NCBI RefSeq assembly: GCF_900106015.1
Contig: NZ_LT629797.1
Span: 3,162,001 to 3,226,000, forward strand
Source of the DNA: Pseudomonas sihuiensis
GTDB taxonomy: Bacteria; Pseudomonadota; Gammaproteobacteria; Pseudomonadales; Pseudomonadaceae
Reading direction: 5' to 3'
Length of the DNA stretch: 64,000 nucleotides
Below are positions 51,357 to 60,774 of this stretch, piece by piece. The notes beneath the pieces were generated by a model. That model was not told where the DNA came from. It ran no database searches and saw only the letters and a program-made list of their open reading frames with translations. Numbering within the stretch: position 1 is the first letter of the stretch; each line of letters opens with the position of its first letter. The translations under genes were made by a program, and so were the position numbers.

Positions 51357-52114
51357 CAGAATTGCTCCTCGCCGTCGCCCAGATAGGCTTCCTGCACCGC
51401 AGGGTCGTTACGCACCTGATCCAGCGGACCGCTGGCCAGCATTTGCCCGTTGACCATCACGGTCAGGGTCCTGGCGATGCTGAACACCGCGTCCATGTCG
51501 TGCTCGACCAGCACCAGCGAGTATTCGCGCGACAGCTCGGCGAGCAGTTCGACCACCCGGCTCGACTCCTCCTTGCCCATCCCGGCCATCGGCTCGTCGA
51601 GCAGCAGGAAGCTCGGTTCGGTGGCCAGCACCATGCCGATCTCCAGCTGACGCTGCTCGCCGTAGCTCATGGAGCTGGCGATGCTGTGGCCCTTGCTGCT
51701 CAGGCCGCACGCCTCCAGGGCTTTTTCCGCACGCTCGCGCACCAGCGGGTAGCTGTCGCTGCGGCGCAAGAAGCGGAACGAGTTCTTCATCCGCGACTGC
51801 GCGGCGAGCATGCAGTTTTCCAGGCAGGTAAAGCTGGGAAAGATATTGGTGCGCTGGAAGCTGCGCCCCACTCCCAGGTGCGACACCTGGTTGGGGGCCA
51901 GACCGGTGATGTCCCGGCCGTTGAAGATCACCTGGCCGGCGCAGGGGCGCAGGTGACCGGAGAGCAGATTGACCATGGTGCTCTTGCCCGCGCCGTTGGG
52001 CCCGATGATCGCGTGGATCTCGCGGGGGGCCACTTGCAGGCTGATCGCGCTGACGGCGGTCAGGCCACCGAAGGTCTTGGTCAGGTCACGGGTTTCCAGA
52101 ATCAATCCGCTCAT
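51356..52114 (-). CDS. Branched-chain-type ABC transporter ATPase (LivG-like)
   Basis: A 252-residue ATPase: Walker A IIGPNGAGKSTM (near residue 38), signature MSYGEQRQLEI, Walker B FLLLDEPMAGMG, H-loop LVEHDMDAVF. The ATG at 52114 overlaps the LivM-like gene by 4 bases, and its stop touches the LivF-like start, so the ATPases are translated in fixed ratio. Confidence 0.94.
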   Translation of the reverse strand: MSGLILETRDLTKTFGGLTAVSAISLQVAPREIHAIIGPNGAGKSTMVNLLSGHLRPCAGQVIFNGRDITGLAPNQVSHLGVGRSFQRTNIFPSFTCLENCMLAAQSRMKNSFRFLRRSDSYPLVRERAEKALEACGLSSKGHSIASSMSYGEQRQLEIGMVLATEPSFLLLDEPMAGMGKEESSRVVELLAELSREYSLVLVEHDMDAVFSIARTLTVMVNGQMLASGPLDQVRNDPAVQEAYLGDGEEQF

Positions 52115-53142
52115 CGTTCGGCCTCCTCGTTGATGGCACCGCTCAGCGGCGCTTTCTTGGTCTTGCCCGGCTTGCGCTGCGCCAGTTGCAGCAGCAGGCC
52201 GGCGATACCCCGTGGCAGCAACAGCACCATGCAGATCACCACCACGCCCATGGGCAGTTCCCAGTGCGGGGTCATGCTGGCGAACCAGTGGTGCAGGCCC
52301 TCGAAGGCGAAGGCACCGAGAATCGGCCCGAACAGGGTGCCCATCCCGCCGAGAATCACCATCACCAGGATGTGCGCCGACATCTGCCAGCTCAGTTGGC
52401 CGGGGCTGACGAAGCCGTACTGGGTGGCCGACAGCATGCCGGCATAACCGGCGATGGTGCCGGCGATGACGAACGCCACCAGCTTGTAGAACAACGGGTT
52501 GTAGCCCATGGCGCGGACCCGTTGCTCGTTCTCCTTGATACCCAGCAACACCCGGCCGAAGGGCGCGCGCAGGAAGGTGCGCAGCAGCACGAACAACAGC
52601 CCGAGGGAAGCCAGCACCACATAGAACAGGGTGGTGCGGTTCTCCAGGTCGAGCAGTTGAACGCCGGCGATGGCGACCTCGGGTTTCATAAACAGGTAGG
52701 CACCGTCCGAACCACCGGCGAAGGACGCATCGTGGAACAGGTAATAGAGCATCTGCGAAAAGGCGATGGTCACCATGATGAAGAAGATCCCCGAGGTGCG
52801 GATGATCAGTACCCCCATCAGCAACGCGGCCAGGGCGGTGAGGCCCAGGCACACCGGCAAGGCGATCCAGATGCTCAGCGCCTCGTATTCCGGGGCGAAC
52901 AGCACCAGGGCATAACCGGCCATGCCGAAGAACGCCGCCGAGGCCAGGCTGACCATGCCGCTGACGCCGACCAGCAGATCGAGGCCCAGGGCGACAATGG
53001 CCAGGATCATGATGCTGGTCAGTTGCTGGAGGAAGAAGTCGTGCTTGTCACCGGCCAGAGTTGCGCCGAACAGCGGGTAAGCGGCCATCAGCAGCAGCAA
53101 CAGCGCAAGCAGCAGCTGGATCGGGCGAGGTAATGCGTGCAT
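52111..53142 (-). CDS. Branched-chain-type ABC transporter permease (LivM-like)
   Basis: A 343-residue inner-membrane permease with about ten hydrophobic helices. LivM hallmarks are GVSGMVSLASAAFFGMAGYAL near residue 60 and the cytoplasmic coupling loop ENEQRVRAMGYNPLFYKLVAFVIAG, followed by MVILGGMGTLFGPILGAF. Confidence 0.93.
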   Translation of the reverse strand: MHALPRPIQLLLALLLLLMAAYPLFGATLAGDKHDFFLQQLTSIMILAIVALGLDLLVGVSGMVSLASAAFFGMAGYALVLFAPEYEALSIWIALPVCLGLTALAALLMGVLIIRTSGIFFIMVTIAFSQMLYYLFHDASFAGGSDGAYLFMKPEVAIAGVQLLDLENRTTLFYVVLASLGLLFVLLRTFLRAPFGRVLLGIKENEQRVRAMGYNPLFYKLVAFVIAGTIAGYAGMLSATQYGFVSPGQLSWQMSAHILVMVILGGMGTLFGPILGAFAFEGLHHWFASMTPHWELPMGVVVICMVLLLPRGIAGLLLQLAQRKPGKTKKAPLSGAINEEAER

Positions 53143-53164
53143 AAGAAAGTCCCCGAAATGGTTA

Positions 53165-54025
53165 TTAGGCGAACAGCCCGCGTGGCTTGAACAACAGCAC
53201 CACGGCCATCAGCACGTACACCGCCATGCCGGCGTATTGCGGCACCAGCACCGCGCCCCAGGTGGCGGTCAGGCCCACCAGCAAGGCCCCGAGAAAGGCC
53301 CCGCGAATCGACCCCAGGCCGCCGATCACCACCACCACGAAGGCGATGATCAGGATCTGGTTGCCCATGCCCGGATACACCGAAGACACCGGCGCGGCGA
53401 TCATCCCGGCGAAAGCGGTCAGCGCCGCCCCGGCGGCGAACACCAGGGTGTAGATCACGCGGATATTGATACCCAGGCCCTGGACCATCTCGCGGTTGCT
53501 CGAACCGGCGCGGATGATCATGCCCAGGCGGGTGCGTTGCAGGATCAGGTACATGGCCAGGGCGATGGCCGCACACACGGCGGAGATGAACAGGCGGTAC
53601 ACCGGGTAATCGAGGGTCTCGGTCAACTGGATCGAGCCGCCGAGCAACGCCGGGATGGCCACGCTGTGCACGTCGTTGCCCCAGATGATGCTGCGCAGCG
53701 AGTCGATCACCAGGATCAGGCCGAAGGTCATCAGCACCTGGTCGAGGTGCTCGCGCCTGTACAACGCCTGGATCAGAAAGCGCTCGATCAGCACTCCCAG
53801 CAGCGCCGCCAATGGCACCGCCAGCAGGATGGCGAGAAAGAAGTTGTCGACCAGCCCGCTCAACCAGTACATCAGGTACGCGCCCACCATGTAGAGCGCA
53901 CCGTGGGCCAGGTTGATGATGTGCATGATGCCGAAGATCAGGGTCAGGCCGCTGGCGATGAGAAACAGCAGCAGGCCGTACTGCAGACCGTTCATGGTCT
54001 GGATAAGAATCGTGGAAAGTTCCAT
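53165..54025 (-). CDS. Branched-chain-type ABC transporter permease (LivH-like)
   Basis: A 286-residue permease with about eight helices. The N-terminal QTMNGLQYGLLLFLIASGLTLIFGIMHIINLAHGALYMVGAY is the LivH start signature, and VVVVIGGLGSIRGAFLGALLVG is near the C-terminus. The ATG at 54025 (MELSTIL) was preferred over upstream in-frame openings lacking homology. Confidence 0.93.
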   Translation of the reverse strand: MELSTILIQTMNGLQYGLLLFLIASGLTLIFGIMHIINLAHGALYMVGAYLMYWLSGLVDNFFLAILLAVPLAALLGVLIERFLIQALYRREHLDQVLMTFGLILVIDSLRSIIWGNDVHSVAIPALLGGSIQLTETLDYPVYRLFISAVCAAIALAMYLILQRTRLGMIIRAGSSNREMVQGLGINIRVIYTLVFAAGAALTAFAGMIAAPVSSVYPGMGNQILIIAFVVVVIGGLGSIRGAFLGALLVGLTATWGAVLVPQYAGMAVYVLMAVVLLFKPRGLFA

Positions 54026-54265
54026 CGTGCGTACCAAGGTCGGGAATGAGGCAGACCCGCCCCCTGGCCAGGACTGGACGACAAGACGGGTCGACTGAGG
54101 CGAGCCTGGCAACCGAGGGCCTGGACAAGGCATTGCGACGGGTCATGGCCGGCCATGACCAGGTGCGGCAACGCGGGATCCAGACCCCGGCAAACGAACT
54201 CGACTCAAGCAACCCGCCCCACCAGCCAAGCGTTAACGGCCAGGGCGAGGGAATAACGCTGCGGG
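54026..54265. other. Gap between transporter permease and binding-protein genes
   Basis: 240 bases without a gene. Part reads through as open frame upstream of the permease but shows no homology or start signal. It may contain a hairpin that lowers permease expression relative to the binding protein. Confidence 0.35.
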
Positions 54266-55459
54266 TTAGAGCTTGCAGCCCGGCGCAGGGTCGGCCAGGG
54301 CACTGGCCGCCGTACTGACCACCACATTGGTGCCGTCACGCACCTCGCGCAGGTAGACGTTCTGCACCGGGTTATGTGCCCTGGAGAAACTCCACTCGCC
54401 CCGCGGGCTGTCGATCCTGGCCTCGGCCATGGCCGCATTCCAGGCCGCGCGGTCCCTGGTATTGCCAGCCACCTTGGCCAGCGACTGGGCCAGCAGCAAA
54501 CCGGTGTCGTAACCCTGCACCGCGTAGATGTCGGCTTCCTTGCCGAACTTCTGCCGGTAGTCCTCGCGGAACTTGTGGTTCTGCGGGGTATCCAGGCTGT
54601 CTGCGTAATGCAGCGTGGTCAGCAGACCGCTGGCGGCCGCGCCCTGGGCGGCCAGGGTGCCCTCGGTGAGAAAGCCTGAGCCGAGCAGCGGGATCTTGCC
54701 CTGCAGGCCGGCCGCCGCGTAATCCTGGACGAACTTGGCCGCACCGCCACCAGCGAAGAACACGAACACCGCATCGGGTTTGAGCGCGGCGATTTCGGTC
54801 AGTTGCGACTGGAACTCGACGTCCGGGAACGGCACGTAGATTTCCTTGCTGACTTTGCCGCCGGCCTTCTCGAAACCTTCCTTGAAACCGTCCACCGATT
54901 CGGTGCCGAAACCATAGCGCCAGGCCACGGTGACGATGTTCCTGTAACCCTTGTCCACCGCCACCTGGCCCATCGGGTAGGCGGTCTGCCAGGAGGTGAA
55001 CGAGGTGCGGAAGATATTCGCCGCACACAGCGGACCGGTGGCGGCATTGAAGCCGGCGTTGGGGATGATCAGCGGCACGCCGGTTTCACGGGCGACCTTG
55101 ACCGCGCCCATGCCGACACCGGAATGCACCGGGCCGACCACCACGTCGACATTGGCACCGGACACCAGACGCTGCATGTTCTGCACCGCCTTGCCCGGGT
55201 TGGACTCGTCGTCGACCGTGACATATTCCACCGAACGACCGCCGAGGCTGTTGTCGTGCTGCTCGATGGCCAGTTTCAGGCCATTGGTGGTGGCCTCGCC
55301 CAATGCGGCGAAGGTGCCGGTATAGGGCAGCAGCAAACCGATTTTCACCGGCTCGGCAGCATGGCCTTGGCTGCTTATGGCAGCACTCAGGGCCAGCGCC
55401 AGGGCGCTGGTGGTGAAGGTGGTGCGGAACGAGCAAAGCATCTTGTTATTCTTTTTCAT
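54266..55459 (-). CDS. ABC transporter substrate-binding protein (LivK/type I periplasmic fold)
   Basis: A 397-residue periplasmic binding protein. The signal peptide is residues 1-30 (KKNNKMLCSFRTTFTTSALALALSAAISSQGHA), and the mature part begins EPVKIGLLLPYTGTFAALGEATTNGLKLAIEQ. The fold matches amino-acid/aromatic receptors of the Leu/Ile/Val class. The ligand cannot be read; the location beside ben, cat and pca genes favours an aromatic acid. The ATG at 55459 was chosen to put the signal peptide at the terminus. Confidence 0.92.
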   Translation of the reverse strand: MKKNNKMLCSFRTTFTTSALALALSAAISSQGHAAEPVKIGLLLPYTGTFAALGEATTNGLKLAIEQHDNSLGGRSVEYVTVDDESNPGKAVQNMQRLVSGANVDVVVGPVHSGVGMGAVKVARETGVPLIIPNAGFNAATGPLCAANIFRTSFTSWQTAYPMGQVAVDKGYRNIVTVAWRYGFGTESVDGFKEGFEKAGGKVSKEIYVPFPDVEFQSQLTEIAALKPDAVFVFFAGGGAAKFVQDYAAAGLQGKIPLLGSGFLTEGTLAAQGAAASGLLTTLHYADSLDTPQNHKFREDYRQKFGKEADIYAVQGYDTGLLLAQSLAKVAGNTRDRAAWNAAMAEARIDSPRGEWSFSRAHNPVQNVYLREVRDGTNVVVSTAASALADPAPGCKL

Positions 55460-55562
55460 TGTTATCTCCAGCGGCGCTCTGCGGCGCAGCATGCAAGGAA
55501 AACCATCAGGATTACCGTTGTAGCTGCGACCTACCGACCTAGGGCCGGTAGGTCGGTGAGGC

Positions 55563-56852
55563 TTAAAGCAGGTTCCAGGTGTAATTGAAAATCAGGCGAT
55601 TCTCGTCAACGTCGGTGCGGTAGTTGGAACGCGCGGTGACGTTGCGCAATTTGACGTTCAGCCCCTTGAGCGAGCCGTTCTGGACCGTGTAGCTGACATC
55701 CAGGTCGCGCTCCCACTCCTGCCCCTCAAAACCGCGCCCTGTATCGACGTTGTCGCCCTTGAGGTAGCGCACGCCGGCCACCAGGCCTGGCAGGCCCAAA
55801 CCGGCGAAGTCGTAGTCATAACGCGCCTGCCATGAACGCTCGTCAGCGGCGTCAAAGGTGTAGGTGGGCACTTCGTTACCCAGCGGGCTGACGTTGGCGA
55901 ACACGCGCGGCAGGCCGTCGTCACCGAACATCGCCTGGTAGCCCAGGTAAAAGGTGTTAGCGCCGTACTTGGCCGACAGCAGGGAATACACCGCTTTGTT
56001 GTCCAGCTCACCGATGAGCTTTTTACCGTCCTCGCTTGAATCGAAGTAACCGAGGCTGGCCCCCAAAACCCAATCACCTACCGGCTCACTGTGTTTAAGG
56101 CTGAAGTAGCGCTGGTTATAGATATCTTCTAATTGCGAGTACCAGGCACCCACCGTAGTGCGTTTGTCATTGAAGGCGTAATCAACACCGCTGTAATTGA
56201 AGTGATCAGCGGTGACTAACTTGCCGGCCTGACGCCGCGGCACGAAACCGACCATGGCGCCCATTTTTCCATCGCCAGCCTCATCACGCAGACTGGTGGA
56301 GTTCAACCGACCGGCTTGCAGGGTCAAACCGTCGATCTCGTTGGAGACCACCGTGGCACCTTGGTAAGTAGGCGGCAGCAGGCGGATATCACCGAAGTAA
56401 AGGATCGGCAGCACCAGTTGTTGCTCACCGAGTTTTAGCTCGGTCTTCGACACTTTGGCCTTCAGCGCCGCGCCAAAACGGCTGTAATCATCCGTCGCCC
56501 GGCCGTCATCGTTGACTGTCAACAAGCCGGTATTGATGCGATCAGGGCTGCTGTCGAGTTTGATCCCGAGCAGGCCGACAGCGTCTACGCCAAAGCCAAC
56601 AGGGCCTTGGGTATAACCGGATTTGAAGTTAAGGATAAAACCCTGCGCCCACTCTTCGGCCTTGGATTGCTGACTGGGCCCAACGATGTCGGAGTAGTCG
56701 CGGCTGAAGTAGTAATTACGCGCGGTGAGGGTCGCAGTGCTGTCTTCGATAAAGCCGCCTTCGGCCGCCATAACGGTCGAGGGCAACGCCAGGGCAACAG
56801 CCAGAGACAGGGGTGCACTCAGCACACGAAGTGCAGAGGTTGGTTGTTTCAT
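55563..56852 (-). CDS. benF: OprD-family outer-membrane porin (BenF-like)
   Basis: A 429-residue outer-membrane channel with a signal peptide (1-29, ending VMAAEG) and an OprD start ([22 protein letters not shown]). The ladder of amphipathic strands ends in [13 protein letters not shown]. OprD/OpdK-type porins pass carboxylates. Its place next to benE, with catA beyond, identifies it as the benzoate porin with fair confidence. It is separated from benE by 141 bases. Confidence 0.88.
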   Translation of the reverse strand: MKQPTSALRVLSAPLSLAVALALPSTVMAAEGGFIEDSTATLTARNYYFSRDYSDIVGPSQQSKAEEWAQGFILNFKSGYTQGPVGFGVDAVGLLGIKLDSSPDRINTGLLTVNDDGRATDDYSRFGAALKAKVSKTELKLGEQQLVLPILYFGDIRLLPPTYQGATVVSNEIDGLTLQAGRLNSTSLRDEAGDGKMGAMVGFVPRRQAGKLVTADHFNYSGVDYAFNDKRTTVGAWYSQLEDIYNQRYFSLKHSEPVGDWVLGASLGYFDSSEDGKKLIGELDNKAVYSLLSAKYGANTFYLGYQAMFGDDGLPRVFANVSPLGNEVPTYTFDAADERSWQARYDYDFAGLGLPGLVAGVRYLKGDNVDTGRGFEGQEWERDLDVSYTVQNGSLKGLNVKLRNVTARSNYRTDVDENRLIFNYTWNLL

Positions 56853-56993
56853 CGTTTCACTCCTTTGTAGTTGTTGTAGTGATGCAGACTTCCACCCTTG
56901 CCGGCAGCGAGGCGCGACAATTCAAACGGGTGGTCTTACCTCGCCCTGCACGGCATGCCTTGCAGGGCGAAAATAACCAATAAAATTGAACGC

Positions 56994-58211
56994 TTAGCGG
57001 ACGGCCTCCTGTGCGCTGGCAGCCGCTGTCCGCGGCGCCTGTTTAGCGCGCCGTGAACCCAGCAAAAAGTGCGCGGCGAGACCAAACATCAGCCCCCAAA
57101 AAGCCGCCGATAGACCGAGAAACGACATGCCCGAAGCCGTTACCAGAAAGGTAATCAGCGCCGCTTCGCGGTCATCCGGCTCGGCCATGGCACTCGCCAG
57201 CGCACCAGCAATTGCGCCGAACAGCGCCAAACCAGCCAGGGCGGCGATCAACTCTTTAGGAAAGGCGGTGAACAGCGACACCAAGGTGGCGCCGAATAAC
57301 CCCAACAGCAGATAGGCCAGACCGCCCACCACGCCGGCGACGTAACGCTTGGAAGGGTCTTCGTGGGCTTCGCGGCCGGTGCAGATGGCCGCCGTGATCG
57401 CGGCCAGGTTGAGGCCGTGACAGGCGAAGGGGGCCAGCAGCAGCGAACCCAGGGCGCTGCTGGCGATGATCGGGCTGGCCGGGGTCTGGTAACCGGCCCC
57501 GCGCAACACCGCCATGCCTGGCACGAACTGCCCGGTCAGCGCCACCATCACCAATGGCAAGGCGATATTCAGAGCCGCCGACAGGGTGAATTCGGGGCTG
57601 ATCCACACCGGTACGGCCAGGCCGATGACCAACGCCTCCTGGCGCAGATCGCCCGTGGCGAAGGCGATCGTGCAGCCGACCAGCAACACCGCCATCACCG
57701 CGTAACGCGGCAGCAGACGCTTGACCAGCAGGTAAGTGGCGAACATCGCCAGCACCAGAAACGGCCGGCTCTGCAGCGAGACGAACAGGCCGGTGCCGAA
57801 ACTGAACAGGATGCCGGCCAGCATGCCGGCGGCAATCGCCGCGGGCAGCTTGCTGATGATGCGATCGAAGGCACCGCTGATGCCGACCAGAAAGATGATC
57901 AGGCTGGCGACGATATAGGCACCGACCGCTTCGTTCAGGCTGATCTGCGGCAGCAACGACACCAGCAGCGCCGAGCCCGGTGCCGACCAGGCGATGATGA
58001 TCGGCACCCGGTAACGCAGGCTGAGGACGATGCCGAGCACCGCGCTGCCAATGGAAATCGCCCAGACCCAGGACGACAGCACGGCATGCGACATCCCCGC
58101 GCTCTCGGCCGCCTGGAAGATGATCACCAGGGGGCCGGCGTAGGAAATCACGGTGGCAATGAAACCGGCCACCAGCGCGGACAGGGAGAAATCGTTGATC
58201 AAGGCTTTCAT
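56994..58211 (-). CDS. benE: Benzoate/H+ symporter BenE
   Basis: A 405-residue inner-membrane carrier with about 12 helices. BenE-family features are N-terminal NDFSLSALVAGFIATVISYAGPLVIIFQAAESAGM, SWSAPGSALL-type (IIAWSAPGSALLVSLLPQ) and CHGLNLAAITAAICTGREAHEDPSKRYVAGVVGG. The ATG at 58211 was preferred over an in-frame start four codons upstream. Confidence 0.94.
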   Translation of the reverse strand: MKALINDFSLSALVAGFIATVISYAGPLVIIFQAAESAGMSHAVLSSWVWAISIGSAVLGIVLSLRYRVPIIIAWSAPGSALLVSLLPQISLNEAVGAYIVASLIIFLVGISGAFDRIISKLPAAIAAGMLAGILFSFGTGLFVSLQSRPFLVLAMFATYLLVKRLLPRYAVMAVLLVGCTIAFATGDLRQEALVIGLAVPVWISPEFTLSAALNIALPLVMVALTGQFVPGMAVLRGAGYQTPASPIIASSALGSLLLAPFACHGLNLAAITAAICTGREAHEDPSKRYVAGVVGGLAYLLLGLFGATLVSLFTAFPKELIAALAGLALFGAIAGALASAMAEPDDREAALITFLVTASGMSFLGLSAAFWGLMFGLAAHFLLGSRRAKQAPRTAAASAQEAVR

Positions 58212-58266
58212 GGGGCCTCGCAAGGTATTGGCGGCGCTCCTCGGGGAGCGCTCTCGTTGTTGGCGA

Positions 58267-58336
58267 CGACCGTAGGGGGCGCTGCGCGCACCGGATGTCC
58301 GGCCCGAAGGCCCTGGTGCGCACGGCGCACCCTACG
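58267..58336. repeat. REP-like palindrome between benE and catA
   Basis: gaccgtagggggcgctgcgcgcacc ... ggtgcgcacggcgcaccctacgg type inverted repeat in the 140-base gap between benE and catA. Confidence 0.65.
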
Positions 58337-58351
58337 GATCGGCGGCAGGCA

Positions 58352-59290
58352 TCAGGCCTGTTGCAGTGCGCGCGGCCGTGCGTTGCGGCGTTCGGCCTTG
58401 GCCTGCGGGGCCTTCTGCAGTTGGAAGTCGAACGTCAGCTCGGCGAAGCGCGGGCCCTGGATGCCGCGATCACGAGCGGCGGCTTCGTCCTCGACGAACT
58501 GGATATCGCCGACCAGACCCTCGCGGGTGGCGTAGGCAAAGTCGTCCCACAGGTACTGGTCGCCGGCCAGGTTGATCTGGGTGGTCAGGTGGCGATGGCC
58601 CGGCGCGGAGATGAAGAAGTGGATATGCGCCGGACGCTGGCCGTGGCGGCCGAGCAGATCGAGGCATTCCTGGGTCGGACCCTGCGGGTCGCAGCCGTAG
58701 CCGCTGGGCACGATGCTGCGTGCGCGGTAGCGGCCCTCGGCGTCGGTGACGATGCGCCGGCGCAGGTTGTAGTCGCTCTGGCTCTGGTCGAAGTAGGAGT
58801 AGTTGCCCTTGGTGTTGGCGTGCCACAGATCGACCACCGCGCCGGCCACCGGCTTGCCTTGGGTATCGCGCACCACGCCTGCGAGGAACATCACGGTGGC
58901 GTCCGGCTCGCTGCCGTCGTCCATCCGCACCTCGCCCTCGGCCAGCGGCGCACCGGCCACGTACAGCGGGCCCTCGATGGTGCGCGGGGTGCCGCCGCTG
59001 AGGCCGGCCTCGGCGTCCTTGGCGTCCTGCAGCAGGTCGAGGAAGTGTTCCAGGCCCAGGCCCGGCACCAGCAGGCCGAACTCGCTGCGCGCGCCGAGGC
59101 GGTTGAGGTAGTCCACCGCCTGCCAGAATTCGTCGTCGCTCACTTGCAGGTCTTCGATGATCTTCGCCGCGTCGCCGACGATGCGCAGCATCAGCTGCTT
59201 GAGGCGCGGGCTGCCCTGCTCGTTGTTGAGGCCGCAGGCCTCGCGGAACAGGTTCTGCACGTCTTGGGTGTGGGAGATTTTCACGGTCAT
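58352..59290 (-). CDS. catA: Catechol 1,2-dioxygenase
   Basis: A 312-residue intradiol dioxygenase cleaving catechol to cis,cis-muconate with non-haem Fe(III). The four iron ligands are at Tyr164 (KGNY), Tyr198 (VPSGYG), His222 and His224 (PAHIHFF). The N-terminal helical dimerisation domain is present. The C-terminal tail KAERRNARPRALQQA is basic. It is last in catB-catC-catA, 30 bases after catC. Confidence 0.97.
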   Translation of the reverse strand: MTVKISHTQDVQNLFREACGLNNEQGSPRLKQLMLRIVGDAAKIIEDLQVSDDEFWQAVDYLNRLGARSEFGLLVPGLGLEHFLDLLQDAKDAEAGLSGGTPRTIEGPLYVAGAPLAEGEVRMDDGSEPDATVMFLAGVVRDTQGKPVAGAVVDLWHANTKGNYSYFDQSQSDYNLRRRIVTDAEGRYRARSIVPSGYGCDPQGPTQECLDLLGRHGQRPAHIHFFISAPGHRHLTTQINLAGDQYLWDDFAYATREGLVGDIQFVEDEAAARDRGIQGPRFAELTFDFQLQKAPQAKAERRNARPRALQQA

Positions 59291-59320
59291 GGTGGCGTAC
59301 CTCGTTGTTGTTCTGGGAAA

Positions 59321-59611
59321 TCAGCGGTCGTCGGCATGGATCGACGAGGGATGCCGGCACAGCGGCGTGACCTCGATGTCCATGTAGGGGAACAGCGGCA
59401 GTTGCAGCAGGGTGTCGTGCAGCGCCTCGACGCTGGCCACGTCGAATACGCTGTAGTTGGCGTAGTGCCCGGCGATGCGCCACAGGTGGCGCCAGGTGCC
59501 CTCGCGCATCAGGCGCTGGGCCAGCTCCTTCTCCTCGGCCTTGATCTGCGCGGCGCGTGCCGGGTCCATGTCGGCCGGCAGCTTCACGGTCATCTTCACG
59601 TGGAACAGCAT
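59321..59611 (-). CDS. catC: Muconolactone delta-isomerase
   Basis: A 96-residue enzyme, the standard length for this decameric family, moving the double bond of muconolactone to give 3-oxoadipate enol-lactone. MLFHVKMTVKLPADMDPARAAQIKAEEKELAQRLMREGTWRHLWRIAGHYANYSVFDV is diagnostic. It lies 16 bases after catB. Confidence 0.97.
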   Translation of the reverse strand: MLFHVKMTVKLPADMDPARAAQIKAEEKELAQRLMREGTWRHLWRIAGHYANYSVFDVASVEALHDTLLQLPLFPYMDIEVTPLCRHPSSIHADDR

Positions 59612-59627
59612 CAGGATTTCCTCCGTT

Positions 59628-60749
59628 TCACTTGCGGGCGAAGAACGCCAGGCGCTCCTCGTCCAGGGTCAGGCCGAGGCCCGGAGTACGCGGCACCTGC
59701 AGGGCGAAGTCGCGGTACAGCGGCGCTTCGCTGACGATTTCCTCGGTCAGCAACAGCGGGCCGAACAGCTCGGTGCCCCAGGTCAGTTGCTTGAGGGTGA
59801 CGAAGGCATGGGCCGAGGCCAGGGTGCCGATGGCGCCTTCGAGCATGGTGCCGCCGTACAGGGCGATACCGGCCGCCTCGGCGATGGCCGCGGTGCGCAG
59901 CACGGCGCGCGGGCCGCCGTTCTTGGCGATCTTCAGGGCGAACACGCTGGCCGCACCAATGGCCGCCAGGCTGAAGGCGTCCTCCACGCTCTCGATCGAC
60001 TCGTCGGCCATGATCGGCGCCGGGCTGCGCTGGCTCAGGCGCACCTGGCCGGCGCGGTTGATCCGCGCAATGGGTTGTTCGATCAGGTCGACGCCGTTGT
60101 CGCCCAGCACCCGGCAGGCGCGGATGGCCTGGGACTCGTCCCAGCCCTGGTTGACGTCGACCCGTACGCTGGCCGCGTCGCCGAGGGCGCGCTTGATGGC
60201 GATGACGTGGTCGAGGTCGTGCTGCAGTTCGCCGGCGCCGATCTTCAGCTTGAACAGGCGGTGGCGGCGGATATCCAGCATCTGCTGCGCCTCGTCGATA
60301 TCACGGGCGGTATCGCCGCTGGCCAGCGTCCAGGCCACTTCCAGGCTGTCGCGCACGCGGCCGCCGAGCAGCTCGCTGACGGGCAGGCCGAGGCGCTTGC
60401 CCTGGGCGTCGAGCAGCGCGCTTTCGATGCCGGACTTGGCGAAGGTGTTGCCCTTGGCGACCTTGTCCAGGTGCTGCATGCAGGCGTTGACGTTGGCCGC
60501 GTCCTGGCCGATCAGCGCCGGCGCCAGGTGGCTGTCGATGTTCTGCTTGATGCTCTCCGGGCTTTCGTTGCCGTAGGCCAGGCCGCCGATGGTGGTGGCT
60601 TCGCCGATGCCCTCGATGCCATCGCCGCAGCGCAGGCGGATGATCACCAGGCTCTGCTTCTGCATGGTGTGCATGGCCAGCTTGTGCGGGCGGATGGTCG
60701 GCAGGTCGACGATGGTCGCCGTCAGGCTTTCGATCAGGACTTGGCTCAT
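59628..60749 (-). CDS. catB: cis,cis-Muconate lactonising enzyme
   Basis: A 373-residue member of the enolase superfamily producing muconolactone. The catalytic KxK is in RLFKLKIGAG (near residue 167-169), with metal ligands Asp in RVDVNQGWDE, Glu in LIEQPI and Asp in IMADESIES, and a general base Lys in VFALKIAKNGG. The ATG at 60749 follows benK by 25 bases, so catBCA is probably transcribed from the ben promoter here; no separate CatR gene or box was found. Confidence 0.96.
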   Translation of the reverse strand: MSQVLIESLTATIVDLPTIRPHKLAMHTMQKQSLVIIRLRCGDGIEGIGEATTIGGLAYGNESPESIKQNIDSHLAPALIGQDAANVNACMQHLDKVAKGNTFAKSGIESALLDAQGKRLGLPVSELLGGRVRDSLEVAWTLASGDTARDIDEAQQMLDIRRHRLFKLKIGAGELQHDLDHVIAIKRALGDAASVRVDVNQGWDESQAIRACRVLGDNGVDLIEQPIARINRAGQVRLSQRSPAPIMADESIESVEDAFSLAAIGAASVFALKIAKNGGPRAVLRTAAIAEAAGIALYGGTMLEGAIGTLASAHAFVTLKQLTWGTELFGPLLLTEEIVSEAPLYRDFALQVPRTPGLGLTLDEERLAFFARK

Positions 60750-60774
60750 TTCAGGTTTCCAGGTTCGGGAAGGT

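Noticed and set aside
54026..54133. Longer start for the LivH-like permease
   Set aside because: The 36 extra residues are polar/proline-rich and unlike LivH; MELSTIL at 54025 matches the family start.
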